A stretch of DNA of 64,000 nucleotides from Armillaria gallica (taxonomy: Eukaryota; Basidiomycota; Agaricomycetes; Agaricales; Physalacriaceae). The notes under the pieces were generated by a model. The model ran no database searches and was not told the origin of the DNA. It worked only from the letters and a program-made list of their open reading frames with translations. Made by a program: the position numbers and the translations under genes. This document shows, piece by piece, positions 1 to 13,246 of this stretch. The DNA is taken from assembly GCA_037576215.1 (NCBI GenBank), contig JBANDB010000002.1, positions 3,534,001-3,598,000 on the forward strand. Reading direction: 5' to 3'. The first letter of the stretch is position 1, and every line of letters begins with the position of its first letter.

Positions 1-3000
1 AGGAGCAGGTTCCTCGTGGTGACGGTTGGGAGCAAGATGAAGAAGAGGACGAGGAGGATCTGGTGCACAATGAAGATGAAGATGACAACGACGAGGATGA
101 CGAGGATGAAGATGACCGAAGGGACGACATCGAAGGAGCAGAAGGAGACGAGGAAATGATATGGCAGGTAAGCTGAATTTTTTTCCATGGTGAGTTCCCA
201 TTCAGCATTCTCATTGTCTTCTAGGACATACATGGTGTGAACCCTGATAACGGTGGCGACGATGGCGACGACGAAGATGAAGTAGCTGGTACATGACTAA
301 GTTCATCCAATCTTCCATGAATCTAATCTCTCTATCTAGGTCCCATTCAAATCATACATGAAGATGACGAAGACGAGCCCGAGATGGTCTCGGATGATGA
401 GGAGTGAGCCAGCATACTTTTACTTAGTTAGCACTACTTCCTACCTTTCCACCAGATTTGGTCAAGAGATGGAACTCGAAGGTCACGACTTCGTAGGAGA
501 CATCTTTGGGTTCTCCGAAACCATCAATGATGGTGCAGGCATGTTCGTGCCGCGGCGACATCGAAGCTCAGGTTCGTGATGGTTATATGTACTACCGCAT
601 TCTGTTCTGATTTGACTGATCCAGCTGATGACAATGTTCAAGTATTTGGACGCGCCCGTAACGGTGCCGCGCCTCCGCCTGAGGCAACCACTCATCCTCT
701 TCTCCTGGACGCTTCGACCGGGAACCGTTCTTTGACTTCACAGTCCCGGCTTTCACGACAGCAACCTCGAATCATCGCAGATGGCAACAACGAACTGCTG
801 CAAACCATCGAGCAGCTTGTTGGTGGCGGAGCTGTACAGCTCTTCCATCATATCATGACTCGCGGCCGTGGGGGAGGCGGTCCCGAAACCATACGGCTGG
901 ATGTTCCATCTGGAACTCTCATGAACTTGGACAGAGGTTACCTTCAGCGCCGAGCGGGGCCGGTCATTTCCGCTTCCGTGCGAGTGGAGCGAGGTTCACG
1001 ACCGAATCAAGGAAACGCTCGGGATCTAGACCCTCTGTTGACACTGCAACGATGGACGGAGGAGGTCAAAATCCTTCATGGTGAATTTGTCGCTGAACGA
1101 GTAGGAAAGCTTGCGAACCATATTTCCGTGGCTCTCCTTCCTGCGGCAATCGAAGCCGCCAAGCAGGCTAAGATCCGAGAGGAGGAATTAGCCCGTGAAC
1201 GAGAAGTACAAGCCAATGCAGACAAGGAGGCAAAAGAAAAGATGGAGCAGGCTGCAAACGAGGAGCAGGGAAACAGCCGACGCCTCCACAATCTCAATCC
1301 GTTTCAGACGACCTTCTACAGAGTATTGCTGTCTCACTGGCTGTTGGTCAAGATGACCACCCGATGGATGATGCGAACCCTACCATCGACACGGACACGG
1401 AAATGATTGACGGGACCACCCAGACTCCTTCTGCGCCAGCAGTGGAAAGCGAGCCTTCTTCTGCTCCTAATCCTGAATCGGACACAGGTCCAGGAGACGC
1501 TTCAAGCAGTCAAGCGGAGGCACCTGCTCGTGTGACTGTTTTGATCAACGGGAACGTTGTGGACATCACCGATACGGGCATCGATCCTACATTTTGGAAG
1601 CTCTACCAGATGATATGCGAGAAGAGGTATTGAATCAGCATGTTCGTGATCAGCGCGCAGCTAGAATTGAGAGACCTCCCGATTCCCAAATAAGTGCAGA
1701 GTTCCTCGACGCATTGCCCCCGGAACTGCGCGCAGAGATCATTCAGCAGGAGGCGGTCGAGAGATCGCGCCGACGCGCCGAAGACGCCGAACCACAGGCA
1801 GCTGGTCCAGGACCAGTAGATATCGATCCTGCTAGCTTCATTGCCAGCCTGGATCCTACACTTCGTCAAGCCATTCTATTGGACCAAGATGATGGATTCA
1901 TTCAATCGTTGCCGTCGCACATGATTGCGGAAGCTGGTGTATATCGTGATCATCAACCGCGAAGGTTCCATATAGGAACTAACTCTTCTCTTCGACCTAC
2001 ATCGGGTTCCTCCGCCACTCGAAAGTTTTCGCCGCAGCATGATGCCATCCAGTTACTCGATCGGCAAGGCATCGCGATACTCGTCCGATTACTATTTTTC
2101 CCTCAGGTCCTCAGAAAGAGTCTTCTCTTCAAGGTACTCGTAAATCTTTGCGAAAATGCCAAAACTCGAACAGAGCTTTTCAATCTTCTCTTGAATATCC
2201 TCCAAGATGGGACGGGAGATCTCAGTGCCGTTGACAAGAGCTTTGCACAGATGTCGTTCCGGAATTCGAAACCGCCGAAAGCCCTCGGAAAGCAAAAATC
2301 GGGATCCGACTTCGTAACAGCTCTCACCCTCCCCAATGTTCCCAATGAGGCAATTCCCGATCTTATTGCGCAGCGTTGTCTTGATGCTTTGGTATACATC
2401 GTAACTGCTAACCAAATGGCATCGCTATTCTTCCTCACTGAACACGAAGTGCCGGCTGGACTTCGGAGGGCAGCCTCAAAGAAAGGGAAGGAAAGGAGAA
2501 ACAGATGCCGCAGAGTCACTACCCCATTGTACTCCTCCTTGGTTTACTTGACAGGCAGTCTCTGCTTCGTACTCCGTCCATCGTGGAATCGGTGGTGGGC
2601 CTTCTTGCCACAGTGACGCGACCTCTCACCAGCATCAAAGACAACAAGAAGCTACCCGATTCAGGTCCCTTGCCTGTCGAATCCCAAGCTCAGTCTCCCT
2701 CCGAGACTGCCGAAGGCATCGCTGCTGCTATTCCAGCCCCTTCTGCTCCTGGAACTAGTGACGTCATTCCAGAACCGTCAGCGTCGACAGGTACGTGGAT
2801 TTTCTCTGAAAATGGTAGTTTTACTGAATTTATAAACTAGGTGCAAGCAAGGACAAGAGTCTTTCCATCGAGGCAGTCGAAGAGAAAATCCTGCTCGCAA
2901 ACCCCCCACAGATACCTCATGGCGTCCTTCGCTTCATTGTCAACATTCTTACTGTTGGTGAATGCTCTGCTCGAACGTTCCAGCAGAGTTTGGCCCTCAT

Positions 3001-4936
3001 TCAGCATCTGTCCAATATACCTGATGCCCGTGATGTCATTGCTCAAGAACTCAAGTCGAAAGCTCAAGAATTCGGACAAAGTCTTCTCGCCGACCTCGAT
3101 GAACTTGTCACTGCATTGTCAAGTGCTCAAGGCGATGTCATGATCAGCTCCGTCGCATCCAAGTTTTCTGCCCCCTCTTCGACTCAAGCCAAGCTTCTTC
3201 GCGTTCTCAAGACCATTGATTACATGTATTCTCCTAGGCCATCTACTACCAGCGAGGGTGACAACGACACCGAGAAAGTCCAGAGCATCTATGAGTCCTT
3301 CCGGTTCGCACCTCTCTGGAAACGATTAGGAGACTGTTTGGCCGTCATTGAAGAAAAGACAGACATGGAGCATGTTGCGACCGTTCTTCTACCTCTTATT
3401 GAGGCTTTGATGGTTGTTTGCAAGTATGTTGGTCCTAAGGCGTCGTCGTCTGGCGTTGCTCGAGCACTCCGGTCACCAAAAAGTCCCACCACACCGTCGG
3501 AAGCTATGGAAGACCTCTTCGTCACCTTTACTGATGCACACCGCAAGGTGCTCAATGTCATGGTTCGCAATAACCCTTCCTTGATGAGCGGCTCTTTCTC
3601 CCTTCTCGTCCACAACCCTCGCGTCCTTGATTTCGACAACAAGCGTAACTACTTCTCACAGCAGCTGCACCGCCGTCCTCACACGAGAGATCATCATAGC
3701 ACGCTCCAGCTCAATGTTCGCCGCGCACGAGTGTTTGAAGACAGTTTCCAGCATCTGCAAAGGAAGACCGGAGACCAGATCAAATACGGGAAGCTGAGCA
3801 TCCGATTCTATGATGAGGAGGGTGTAGATGCCGGAGGACTTACACGCGAATGGTTCCAAATTCTCGCTCGTCAGATGTTTGATCCGAATAACGCACTCTT
3901 CCAGCCTTGTGCTGCCGACAAGCTTACCTATCAACCCAACAAGAATTCTTGGGTTAACCCAGAGCATCTGTCCTTCTTCAAGTTTGTAGGACGAGTCATT
4001 GGGAAAGCTATCTATGACGGCCGATTGCTTGATGCATACTTTGCAAGGAGTCTATATAGGCAGCTTCTTGGCAAGCCGGTAGACTACAAAGATGTTGAGT
4101 GGGTGGATCCAGAGTATTACAACTCTCTGTGCTGGATTCTGGAGAACGATCCTACACTCCTTGAGCTGACGTTCAGCGTTGAGGCCGATGAGGTGTGTAC
4201 ATTTTAACTATTATGCGCGCAATTTGTCCTGACTTTTCGTAACAGTTCGGCATTAACCGCATTGTTCCTCTGAAGGACGGTGGCGAAACGATACCGGTCA
4301 CTCAAGAGAACAAGCGGGAGTTTGTTCAACTCTCCGCTCAATACCGGTTGTATTCTTCCATCAAAGAACAGATTGAGAATCTCTTAGCTGGCTTTTACGA
4401 AATCATCCCAAAGGATCTGGTCACTATTGTACGTTGTAGTTTGATTTTTATTGGCCCCGATTCTGATTAGCGCTTCTAGTTCAACGAGCAGGAACTGGAG
4501 CTCCTGATTTCAGGAACTCCTGACATCGATGTCGATGAATGGAGAGCTGCGACAGAGTACAATGGATACACGAGCTCAGATCCTAACATCGTTTGGTGGT
4601 GGCGAGCCCTTAAGTCGTTCAACCGGGACGAACGTGCAAAGGTCCTCAGCTTCGCAACAGGGACATCAAGAGTTCCGCTGAATGGGTTCAACGACCTCCA
4701 AGGGGTCCAGGGAGTTCAAAAGTTCTCGATTCATCGCGCTTACGGAGAATCAGACCGGCTACCTCAGGCACATACATGTAAGCTTGCCTTTTGACTTATT
4801 TGCACTTAGAATTTTATTCAACGCAACAATAGGCTTCAATCAAATTGATCTTCCACAATACTCATCGTATGAGATGCTTAGACAACAAGTGCTGCTGGCG
4901 ATAAGTGAAGGAGGAGAAGGGTTCGGATTTGTATAA
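1..4936 (+). CDS. TOM1: HECT-type E3 ubiquitin ligase, TOM1/HUWE1 family, 3' part (5' end outside window)
   Basis: Attaches ubiquitin to substrates through a thioester on a HECT-domain cysteine; TOM1/HUWE1 enzymes act in nucleus and cytosol on histones, ribosomal proteins and mRNA-export factors. The gene enters from the left edge. It opens in a long Asp/Glu-rich tract (1-400), as in TOM1, then has the DUF4414-like region with repeated short helices reading LPDDMREEVL and LPPELRAEII (about 1590-1740), which are probable ubiquitin-binding UBM motifs. The HECT domain runs from about 3640 to the stop, with DEEGVDAGGLTREWF near 3815 and the catalytic segment AHTCFNQIDLP near 4770-4850. The codon of the catalytic cysteine is split by the last intron (T at 4777, GC at 4833-4834). 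At least six short GT-AG introns are visible, the first near 168-224. The frame is open throughout, so the gene looks functional. Confidence 0.95.
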
Positions 4937-5199
4937 TGTTCACGACTAAGAAGAGAAATAAAAGCAGATATCATACTCACCATCCTGTAGCTCATTCATC
5001 TCATTGTATATACACACTCGCATTGTTCAATGTTACGCTTTCTATTACGCTTTCTCATCTCTGTTACATTTTCTTTTTTCCGGCAGTCGGTTATCACGAG
5101 TACCGAGTATGTCATGACATACCCCGCTTTGCGTCGCCCATGAGAATAAGCGGTCAGAAGGGATGATACCTGTGATCACGTCTCTCTTGTTTCCCTACT

Positions 5200-6680
5200 A
5201 TGCGAGGGGTGCTCGTCAGTGAACTTGCTCATCCGTCAAAGATTCCGCTCTCTGTTGATATACCAGAGCCAACACTCAAGGAGAACGAAGTACTTATCGA
5301 TGTGTACAGCGCTGGCCTCAACTTTTTCGACGTAAGAGTTGGGTGCTCTTTCTGTTACGAATGAATCTCAAGGCATTTTCAGATCTTGCAGATGCAAGGA
5401 AAGTACCAGCGTAAGCCCCCGCTGCCGTTTGTAGCTGGTGCCGAGTTTGCTGGGAGGATTGCCAAGAACTCGCCAATTCCAAAGGGATGTCCGTACAGAC
5501 CTGGTGACCGTGTTTTTGGCGCGACGCAAGGTGCTTTTGCGGACAAGGTGTGCTTCTTCAAATGCATTCGCGGTCGGAGTAACCAAGTCATGGTTCTTAG
5601 GCGCCTGTATCTTGGAAGGACATCTTACCTCTGCCGGATGCGCTGTCCTACGAACAGGGTGCAGGTACTGCTTCTAAGTCCTTTCCCAAGTATCCCATAC
5701 AACCAATCTTCTAGGTCTCTATGTCACATGGCCTACTAGCTACGAGGCGCTGGTGGGTAGAGCGCAGTTGAAAGCAGGTGAGCTCATATCCGGCGTTTAC
5801 TCAGACCTGTTCTATATTTTTCAGGTGAATGGGTTCTCGTCACTGCTGCCGCAGGGGGTGTAGGAATTGTTGCCGTACAACTTGCGAAAGGTGTGCCCAA
5901 TACCTCTATCGCCTCGGATGGAAACCTTGCTGATGCCTGTTTAGTCCTCGGGGCCAAAGTCATTGCTGCAGCCGGCTCTCAAGAAAAGCTCGACATTGCA
6001 AAGCAATATGGTGGAGCTGATTATACTGTCAACTATACGAATCCGAATTGGCCGAAGGAAGTCCTCAAGATAACGAACGGGCATGGTGCAGATGTCATCT
6101 ACGATCCGGTCGGACTTATCAAAGGTTGGGCCTATTCACTAAAATTTGTCTTCCGGTAGCTGGAGTTCTTTCTTAGACGCCTTGAAATGCATAGCGTGGA
6201 AAGGGAGAGCATTGGTTATCGGTTTCGCGGCCGGCACCATTGAAAAGGTCTGCTATCTGTTTCTGATGTATCGTACTTTGTTTGATAGTATATCGTCAAA
6301 GATCCCTATGAATCTTATCCTTCTAAAGAACGTATCCGTCGTGGGAACGCATTGGGGTGCCTACACGAGTGCGTTGCTGCCGTTTACATCATTCCATACT
6401 TACCAAATCCTTGGTTGAATCACATATAGCACAAGAGCCGGGTCACATTCCTGCCGTTTGGAAGGCCGTTTTAGAGTGAGTGAACTACACCTACCGGTCA
6501 ACTTCTCTTCAATAACGCTTGTCAAGTTTACTTGCTTCTGGTCGCGTCAACCCCGTCAATTACACCAAGGTATACACACTAGAAACCATAAGGGACGGCC
6601 TTGCTGCGCTGGAGAACAGGAAGACGTGGGGGAAGGCAATCGTTAGGGTCAAAGATAAGACGGGAAAGGCTAAGTTATGA
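5200..6680 (+). CDS. NADPH:quinone oxidoreductase-like protein (MDR superfamily)
   Basis: Medium-chain dehydrogenase/reductase of the zinc-independent quinone oxidoreductase type; such enzymes reduce quinones or alkenals with NADPH in the cytosol. The ATG at 5200 starts MRGVLVSELAHPSKIPLSV, then a GroES-like domain (PPLPFVAGAEFAGRI; GDRVFGATQGAFADKV) and a Rossmann domain with the nucleotide-binding stretch VTAAAGGVGIVAVQLAK near 5840 and ALGAKVIAAAGSQEKLDIAK. The C-terminal part reads GRALVIGFAAGTIEKIP and ends GKAIVRVKDKTGKAKL at 6680. No zinc-ligand cysteines are seen. The CDS is cut by about seven introns of about 50 nt, so it appears only as short open frames. It lies in the same direction as the HECT gene, 260 bp downstream. 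The substrate cannot be inferred. Confidence 0.85.
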
Positions 6681-6880
6681 GTCTTTTTGGCTAGTAGACC
6701 GTTGTCAGGCGATTGTACAAATGTACACTTACATATGCCACCATTCCATGGTCAGTCGCGGACCCTGGCTCGCCGCAAGCAATATATTCTGTGCATAATA
6801 TAAGTAGTAATATGCTACCAATTGACTAGCTTCTAGGGTAAAATATCAACAAGATTTACTCTTCTTTTCCGCACCCATCA

Positions 6881-9054
6881 TTATATTGGCCGAAAGCCCA
6901 TATCCCAGAGGTCCTGCTGATACCTGTGCTCTAACAACGTGTCCTGCTCGTCTAGATCAGACTCCTCTTCCAGCTCTTCCATTAACAACTCTTCGTCTGT
7001 GTCAGAGGACATGAGTATATCCTCCGAAGACAAATCCAAGTCCGACGATAAACGAACAATTGCTGGATTCATTTCACGATGCAGCGGTAAAGCCACGGAG
7101 TCCACTTGTTCGTCCCATTCGATCGATCCTTCCGAATCGGCGTCCGTATCTTCTTCCTTGTCATTCTCCTCTTCAGCCTTCTCGACAGCTTCATTGGATG
7201 ACGCCTCTGAATCAGTAGTAGGTTCATTTCCCTCTTTCCCCGCGTCAACCGCGTTCTCGTCGCCTTTAAAAGAGCGCTCCAAGTTCAATAGATGCGGCAT
7301 CCCCATCATATCTAATGCATGTTTTATGTGCTGGGGCAGAATATCCTAGCAAAGGTGATAGGCGCGTTAACCACATATACACATATGATAAAGCATGAGA
7401 AAACCAACGTGTTTATCGTCCTTCCATACTTTCTTATTGGCTTTGAGGAAATTATCTTGTTCTCGGTAAACAATAGAACGATGGATGACGTTGGTTGTAA
7501 ATTCTACGATGATCGCATGTAACAGGCGAAATGTATCAGCTGATATAGTTGTGTTTACTGTGGGGTGATCTGTTGGCTCATACGCAGACTTGAATATCCT
7601 TAGAATAAAGCATCAGCACGCGCTATTAACTTCGATGTCCGAAGAACATACTTCATGAGCCTGCCTAGGGGAGAGACATTAAGTAGGCCTAGATCAATCT
7701 GGTGTAGAAACGTAGCATCTACACCACGCTCCTCAAGCAGCTGCTTGAACTTCATCGCTTCTGTTTTTCCTGACGCACGGCGATGATGAAACTCTGCCTC
7801 CGCGACTCTAGCATCGACTTCTACCGCACATCGTGTTGCCCGGTGTTTGAGTGCTGGAACCGCAAGGAACATCTCTTTCTTGCGTGGGCGTCGCATGATC
7901 ATTTTCGCCCGGTTGCCTTCGAGCTTCTTCGCCATCGCAATTTTCTTCCCCAGATTGAATATACTCATTACTCAGCTTCTCCTCCGCTGTTTTTTTCTTT
8001 CGCTTCTTCGGGGGCATTGGCTTTTGCTTGCGACCAGGACGAAGCTTCCCAATGTTATGGACCACTTCTCCGCCGTTCACTTCGGCCCGCTTTCGCCTCA
8101 TGTACAGGCGTTTCTGGAATCGCCGTCGAGATTTCGGTGAGAGCTGAGAGAGATCTGGAGTGGGTTCGAGATCGGGAAGTGAGGGAGACGGCGGTGTTAG
8201 CGAAGGGGGCGGTGGCTTAAACGATGGCGACGCCATAGTTGTAGGTGATTTCTCTGCCACCATAACCGCAGATTCTGGAATTAGAATGGGGTCAATAGCA
8301 AGATCGCTCGTCTGACCGGTGACCACGACAGTTGTAGGCGTCTCGGGCAGCGTGGGAGGCATTATTTGAACAGATCCAGACTGTTCTAGAGAAGCTGTGA
8401 CCACTGCAGGTTCAATCGTAACAGAATCTTGGGTATCATCGTCTCGGAAAAGAATGCTATCCAGAACGGTCAACTGTTTTGGGGTCATGCATTTCAGGGC
8501 GTCCAGTTTGGCCCAAGAAGCCTCGAGTGTGCTCTTCCAAGAGTCGAACTCGTCGCGTAAAGGGTGGCATTGGTCTGTATTGTCACCGAATATACGTGTC
8601 TCCTCTTGATCAATGAAATCTTGGTTCGCCCTGCGTTGCGCCGCAGCATCCCATGACCCTTCATGCATGCTCAAATGTGCTCCCTCCACCTCTTCCAATC
8701 GAATCCAATCCTCCGAGACTTCCATAGAAATGTCGAGATCGCGTCGTGACACAGGATTTTGGTCCTTCGCGGATGCTGAGGCAAGAAGGTCGATATATGC
8801 GCATACATCGACAACGGATTTGTGTGCAAGGCGTGCCGCAATCAGATCCGGTCGTAAGTAGAGTGTATGGACAGTTCATGGAAGAAAATATCCTTCTCCG
8901 AGGGGGTCCAAAATCCTGTCGGCGGAATGTAGTCGGGCTCACCGCCGTCTGTATTTGCTTGTAGCTGAGATAGATGGTGACGGAACTGGTCAATGTAGAG
9001 CGTAGAGTTATGAGTGATATTGTCTGTGTCGCCGACGTGGTCTTCGTCGTCCAT
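6881..9054 (-). CDS. Rrn5-like RNA polymerase I upstream activation factor subunit (SANT plus histone-fold)
   Basis: Probable nuclear factor of the Rrn5/UAF type, which helps load RNA polymerase I at rDNA promoters. The start at 9054 (MDDEDHVGDTDN) was preferred over an in-frame ATG at 9105, which would add 17 residues. Near the N-terminus is a Myb/SANT-like segment beginning FWTPSEKDIFFHELSIHS. The middle is Pro/Ser/Thr-rich, followed by a very basic stretch (KRLYMRRKRAEV; PPKKRKKKTAEEK, a candidate nuclear signal). A helical region after VSPLGRLMKIF resembles a histone fold. The C-terminus is strongly acidic and ends DLWDMGFRPI. The frame changes at introns near 7970, 7640 and 7350. The SANT-then-helical-then-acidic layout fits Rrn5 homologues, but the call rests on architecture and a few motifs; another SANT chromatin protein is possible. 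Confidence 0.55.
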
Positions 9055-9105
9055 GATGGCGAGACATAAGGGATATGCACTTCGACTGATGGACGTTTGA
9101 AGCAA

Positions 9106-10479
9106 AAAAATTTGACCTGCCTGTTTTAGAGTATTAGCTCCTATTTTCTAAAGTCCTTATGTCAGCTTGTGTTGCCTAGTTCATCAAGTTCGTCGGAAGG
9201 AAGGTGATTTTATTAGTCGTCGGTGCTCCTGAACAGAAGCGTAACGACGTCCGTACTACAGTCAGTCTAAGTCAGAAATAAATAAGATCTACAAAGATTG
9301 GTAACTGCTACGGGACCGAACCTCTGCCATGCTCTGCCGCTTTGGTAAAGTCCCACCAAGAGTACTCCCTCACGGCCTCGGCGGTGGTAAGATGAAAAGT
9401 GTGATCAGAAAGGCATGAAAGCCTTGTGGCAGAATATGAACAGGATAACACATGAGGGAGCCATAGCGCAACAGCTTTGTAGCCACCCTCCTTCGTCGTA
9501 GCATAGTAGCCCTGACGACGGAATAATATGAATCAAAGCAGGGACAGAGGAGTCGGGACGTCCATAGCAAGAAGCGTCACAACCCTTGTTTTCTGCTCCA
9601 AGATAATTTGGGCACCGTCCCTCAAGATATGTGCGTCCAGAGCAACCGGAGACATCGCAGGATACACTCAGAGGCTATTCGAAGAACGGTGGCCTAGATA
9701 TCGGAAGGGTTCCAGTGAGAACCGTTGCGCTGGGCGTCGTCCAGCTGTTTCAGACATCGTCCATTAGAAAATATGTTCCCCGAGCAATGTGCGAGTCTGC
9801 GCAGTACTCCAGAGTCCAGCCATTCAGGCGTGGCGGTACGAGGTGCGCGGTCGGGCAGCGCAATTGACTGCAGGTCCAAGTGGTCGCCGTGGCCCCTATT
9901 TCGCACCTGGATGTCGTCCGGACGATTTACACACAAACCATCGATGTAAGGTCTCCCTGATCAATCTGCAACTTTGCAAGATACTCGAAAAGACGATTCG
10001 AGGGAGGGGAGTCAAGAAAAGGGACCCCAAGAATATCGATGATGGTGGTGGAAACATGTCTTATCGGCCCTGCATGCAGTTTGAAAAACTCAATGTCTCC
10101 CCCGAGTTTCGGTTATCTTTTTGATCTTTCCAGCATGAATGAATCCGAGGACTTCACTGCTCCTTTGAAGCCTGCTTTAGGTATAAAATGAACATGACAT
10201 CTTACTGTGCCATGCCCCAACCATGCCCCCCAACAAATTCGGCGCCCCTCAACGCGAGTGTTGTTTGACGCACTTCCCGTCAACTTCCATGCACCGAGTC
10301 CCTGGCAGTGGGCCCTGTTGACTCATTCCGCCTCCGTCACCTTGTGCATTTCTCGTCCCTTATATGTTCTGCCTATCAGCGATAGCTATCCAAAATATTG
10401 CATTTGCGTAAGATTTCACTCCTAATGCTATTACTACTTATTTATGACAGTCCAATAGATAGATGATGAAATACGAGGC
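9106..10479. other. Intergenic stretch with possible decayed coding sequence
   Basis: Between the Rrn5-like gene and the 3' end of the acyl-CoA ligase. Short minus-strand frames (for example 9694-9936, and a segment reading DILGVPFLDSPPSNRLFEYL near 10040) have the look of coding sequence but are broken by stops without convincing splice sites. I recognise no family. It may be a degraded gene; nothing firmer can be said. Confidence 0.3.
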
Positions 10480-13246
10480 TTATAGGTTTGCTGTTGGTTG
10501 AGCATTCGCACAACGCTTTTCCCAGTGCCGACGAGCGAGCTTTCGCAGTTCACCCTTCATAATTTTACCCGATGGAGTCAGTTCTATTGGGTGTCAGGAT
10601 TCCACTAAGCACTCCTTAGCGAAACATGACTCACCAAACGGTTCGTCACGAAGGATAATCATAACGGGGATTGCGTATCTTGGTAAACTGGTCGAACATA
10701 TGGTAAGCATCATGATAGACAGCAAATCTCGGAGAAAAACAATCACTTTTTCTGGGCCACTAACATCAGCGATGCTTCGGTCACTTGTCCCCGATACGGG
10801 GCCTTGATGGAAACCACGACGGCAACCAGCTCCCCCAAACGCTTGTCAGGAACCCCTACTGCCGCCACCTCTGAAATCCGAGGATCGGTATAGAGCGCAT
10901 TTTCGATCGACACTGAGGACTACGGAAAGACAAATGAATTTAGACGGGATAAGAGAGAACAAAGAAATTCGCAGTACAATGGTCTCTCCGCCTCGTATGA
11001 TAACGTCTTTGACTAAACGTGCGTTAGAACGTGTCTTGATTGGTCATTCGTTGCACTTACTGCGATCTTTGACATACAGGAAGCCTTCTTCATCCATTGA
11101 CCCAATGTCACCAGACTTGAGCCATCCGTCCGGCGTCAATATTTTACTGGTCGCTTCTGTCTGAACGTCAGAGACGGGGTCCGGACGAACATGAACTGAC
11201 ATACCTTGATCATGCCAATACTCCTTCATAACATTCGGACCTCGGCTAAATTGATGAATTGTTCAGGCGAAAAGACTTTCATGCAGAAATGATTTTTACT
11301 CACAGCCAAATTTCGCCGACTTCACCGGGAGACACGCACGCTCCAGCTTCATTGATGATCATAATATCATTGACCGGACACGCTCGACCTCTGAAAGTAA
11401 CCGTAAAACGTTAGTACAATTCAAAATGTTCAACTGACCAAGACTTACGTGCTGCTCGGTCGCGTCACGTAGTCCTCACCAGCATTCTGTCCACCAACAA
11501 TTACATAAATTAAATGCCGGTGATGACGATTGCAACGACTTACACCAACTGATATTGAATTAGTTTCTGTTAGACCATATCCTTGGCTCCTATTTATATC
11601 TGTTAGTACGTGTTCTCGTGCGTTGGGACTGTCACGTACAATTGGGCGCCAGGGAAGACCTGTCTCGCCCGTTCTGTTAAGATTTCCGGGGCAGGAGAAC
11701 CACCGAAGAATAGTCCCTCTAGTCTGTATCCCGCGAGGGAGCTATCAATGAGGTCCGACACCATGGCCGGAACACTGCATCAACATAGTTAGTAGCCGGC
11801 GACCCAGAACACACGACGTCACTTACCCTCCCGCGACACAAACATTCTCGAGGCGTATTAAGCTTGGTTGCGTGAGAAAAATGTAAGTAACATGAGACGG
11901 AGTGCTTACTTAGCAGCTAAAGGACTGTCAATGGACCGGATAGGCACCTCAAAGGCATTGGCACTCACCGTCTTCGACTATCCACTTTCGCATCAGCACA
12001 ATCTTCATCCCCAGCATGGTCGCCATCATCTGGGTTAGAAAAATTAACACCAAACGCAGGGGCGAGAACGACGAAATGCTAACGGTATAACTGGTTGTTC
12101 CTGTGACATGGAACAGTGGTACAGCGATCAACGCACCCTTTTGCGGGCCGGAAGATGTCGAATTGAGGTTCTCCCCTCGTCGTAAGGCTGCTCGTCGATT
12201 TCCAACCACCGTCTGCAAGTCCGAGATAAACAACTATTAGATAGGCGGATTGGACGCCTACATTGAGCGAGTTTGTTAGAAACTGTCGTTGGGTGCTTAA
12301 CACACCCTTGGGAAGGCCGGTCGTACCTATCGAGAACGAAGTCAGAGATGGAACTCAAGAAGCAACATAATGTTACCTGAAGTGAACATGATGGCAGCGT
12401 TATCTTCGGGATGAATGGCTGGGTATCTTTCATCCAAAACATTTCTCCAATGACCGACAAAATCATCGACGACGTCATGGTAACGCTCCATTCCTTTCCG
12501 AAGACTTGTGTCGCATAATGCGTCCAGGACGAGAACACCTGTAACACCGACCTCAGAACACATAGCTGTAAGGACAGGCTCCAGTACAGCAGCCCTCTCT
12601 GAGTCGATGAGAAGAAGTCTGCACTGCGTATGTATGATGCAGTATTTCAGAGGCTCCAGTGGAAGCCACCTAGATGCTAGATGAGTGAACATGTGTGATG
12701 GCAGTGAGGTAGCATCCTTACGCGTTTACCAGAACCGGGACCGCACCAAGGAGGTCTGGGTGTAAGCGTAAGTAGCGACTATTGTAGTAGTGCAAGACAA
12801 CGTACGGCAAGCCCACCAGTTAATTGTAAATTCCGAGCAGTTTCGAGAACAGATACAGATCCGATCGCCTGTGAAAAAAACCTTCAGGATGTCTTTAGAC
12901 TAATGACTGTGGGACTACCAACCTTTTCGGACCCCATATGCGCTATAGTACACGCCAGCGGCCTTCAGCGCGTACTCGTGGACTTGTCCATAAGTGAGCC
13001 GCTCCCCTTCGAATACAACATAGGTGTCGTTGTGATATTTTTCGACTGAGGATAACCAGAAATCCCGCAGTGATGGTGCTAGATGCTTGTACACGCGCTG
13101 TAGCCTGCCGTCGACCAAACGAGTCTCGATCTCGTGGGGACTTCCCGGTCCACACAGAATCGCTTCAGCTGGGAGAACATCAGCCACATACTCCGCGTCG
13201 GAAGTGTCTACTCACCCTCCGCCAGGGAACGTTTAGGCCAAGACAT
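10480..13246 (-). CDS. AMP-dependent acyl-CoA synthetase/ligase (ANL superfamily)
   Basis: Adenylate-forming enzyme that activates a carboxylic acid with ATP and transfers it to CoA. The ATG at 13246 gives [20 protein letters not shown] after removing an intron just inside the first exon (donor after 13217). The following [12 protein letters not shown] and [15 protein letters not shown] are typical of the N-terminal domain. The P-loop GTTGLPKG lies near 12310. The C-terminal domain shows [20 protein letters not shown] with VKDRSK (about 11060-11140). The end has [13 protein letters not shown] around 10540-10570, with the conserved catalytic lysine of the ligase family; the stop is at 10480-10482. 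There are about fifteen short introns. This N-terminal signature is common in basidiomycete long- or medium-chain acyl-CoA ligases. The substrate is not predictable. Confidence 0.87.

Noticed and set aside
2092..2519. Long antisense ORFs in the HECT, 886-residue and cargo genes
   Set aside because: They are shadows of strongly coding sense frames, with no independent family motif.
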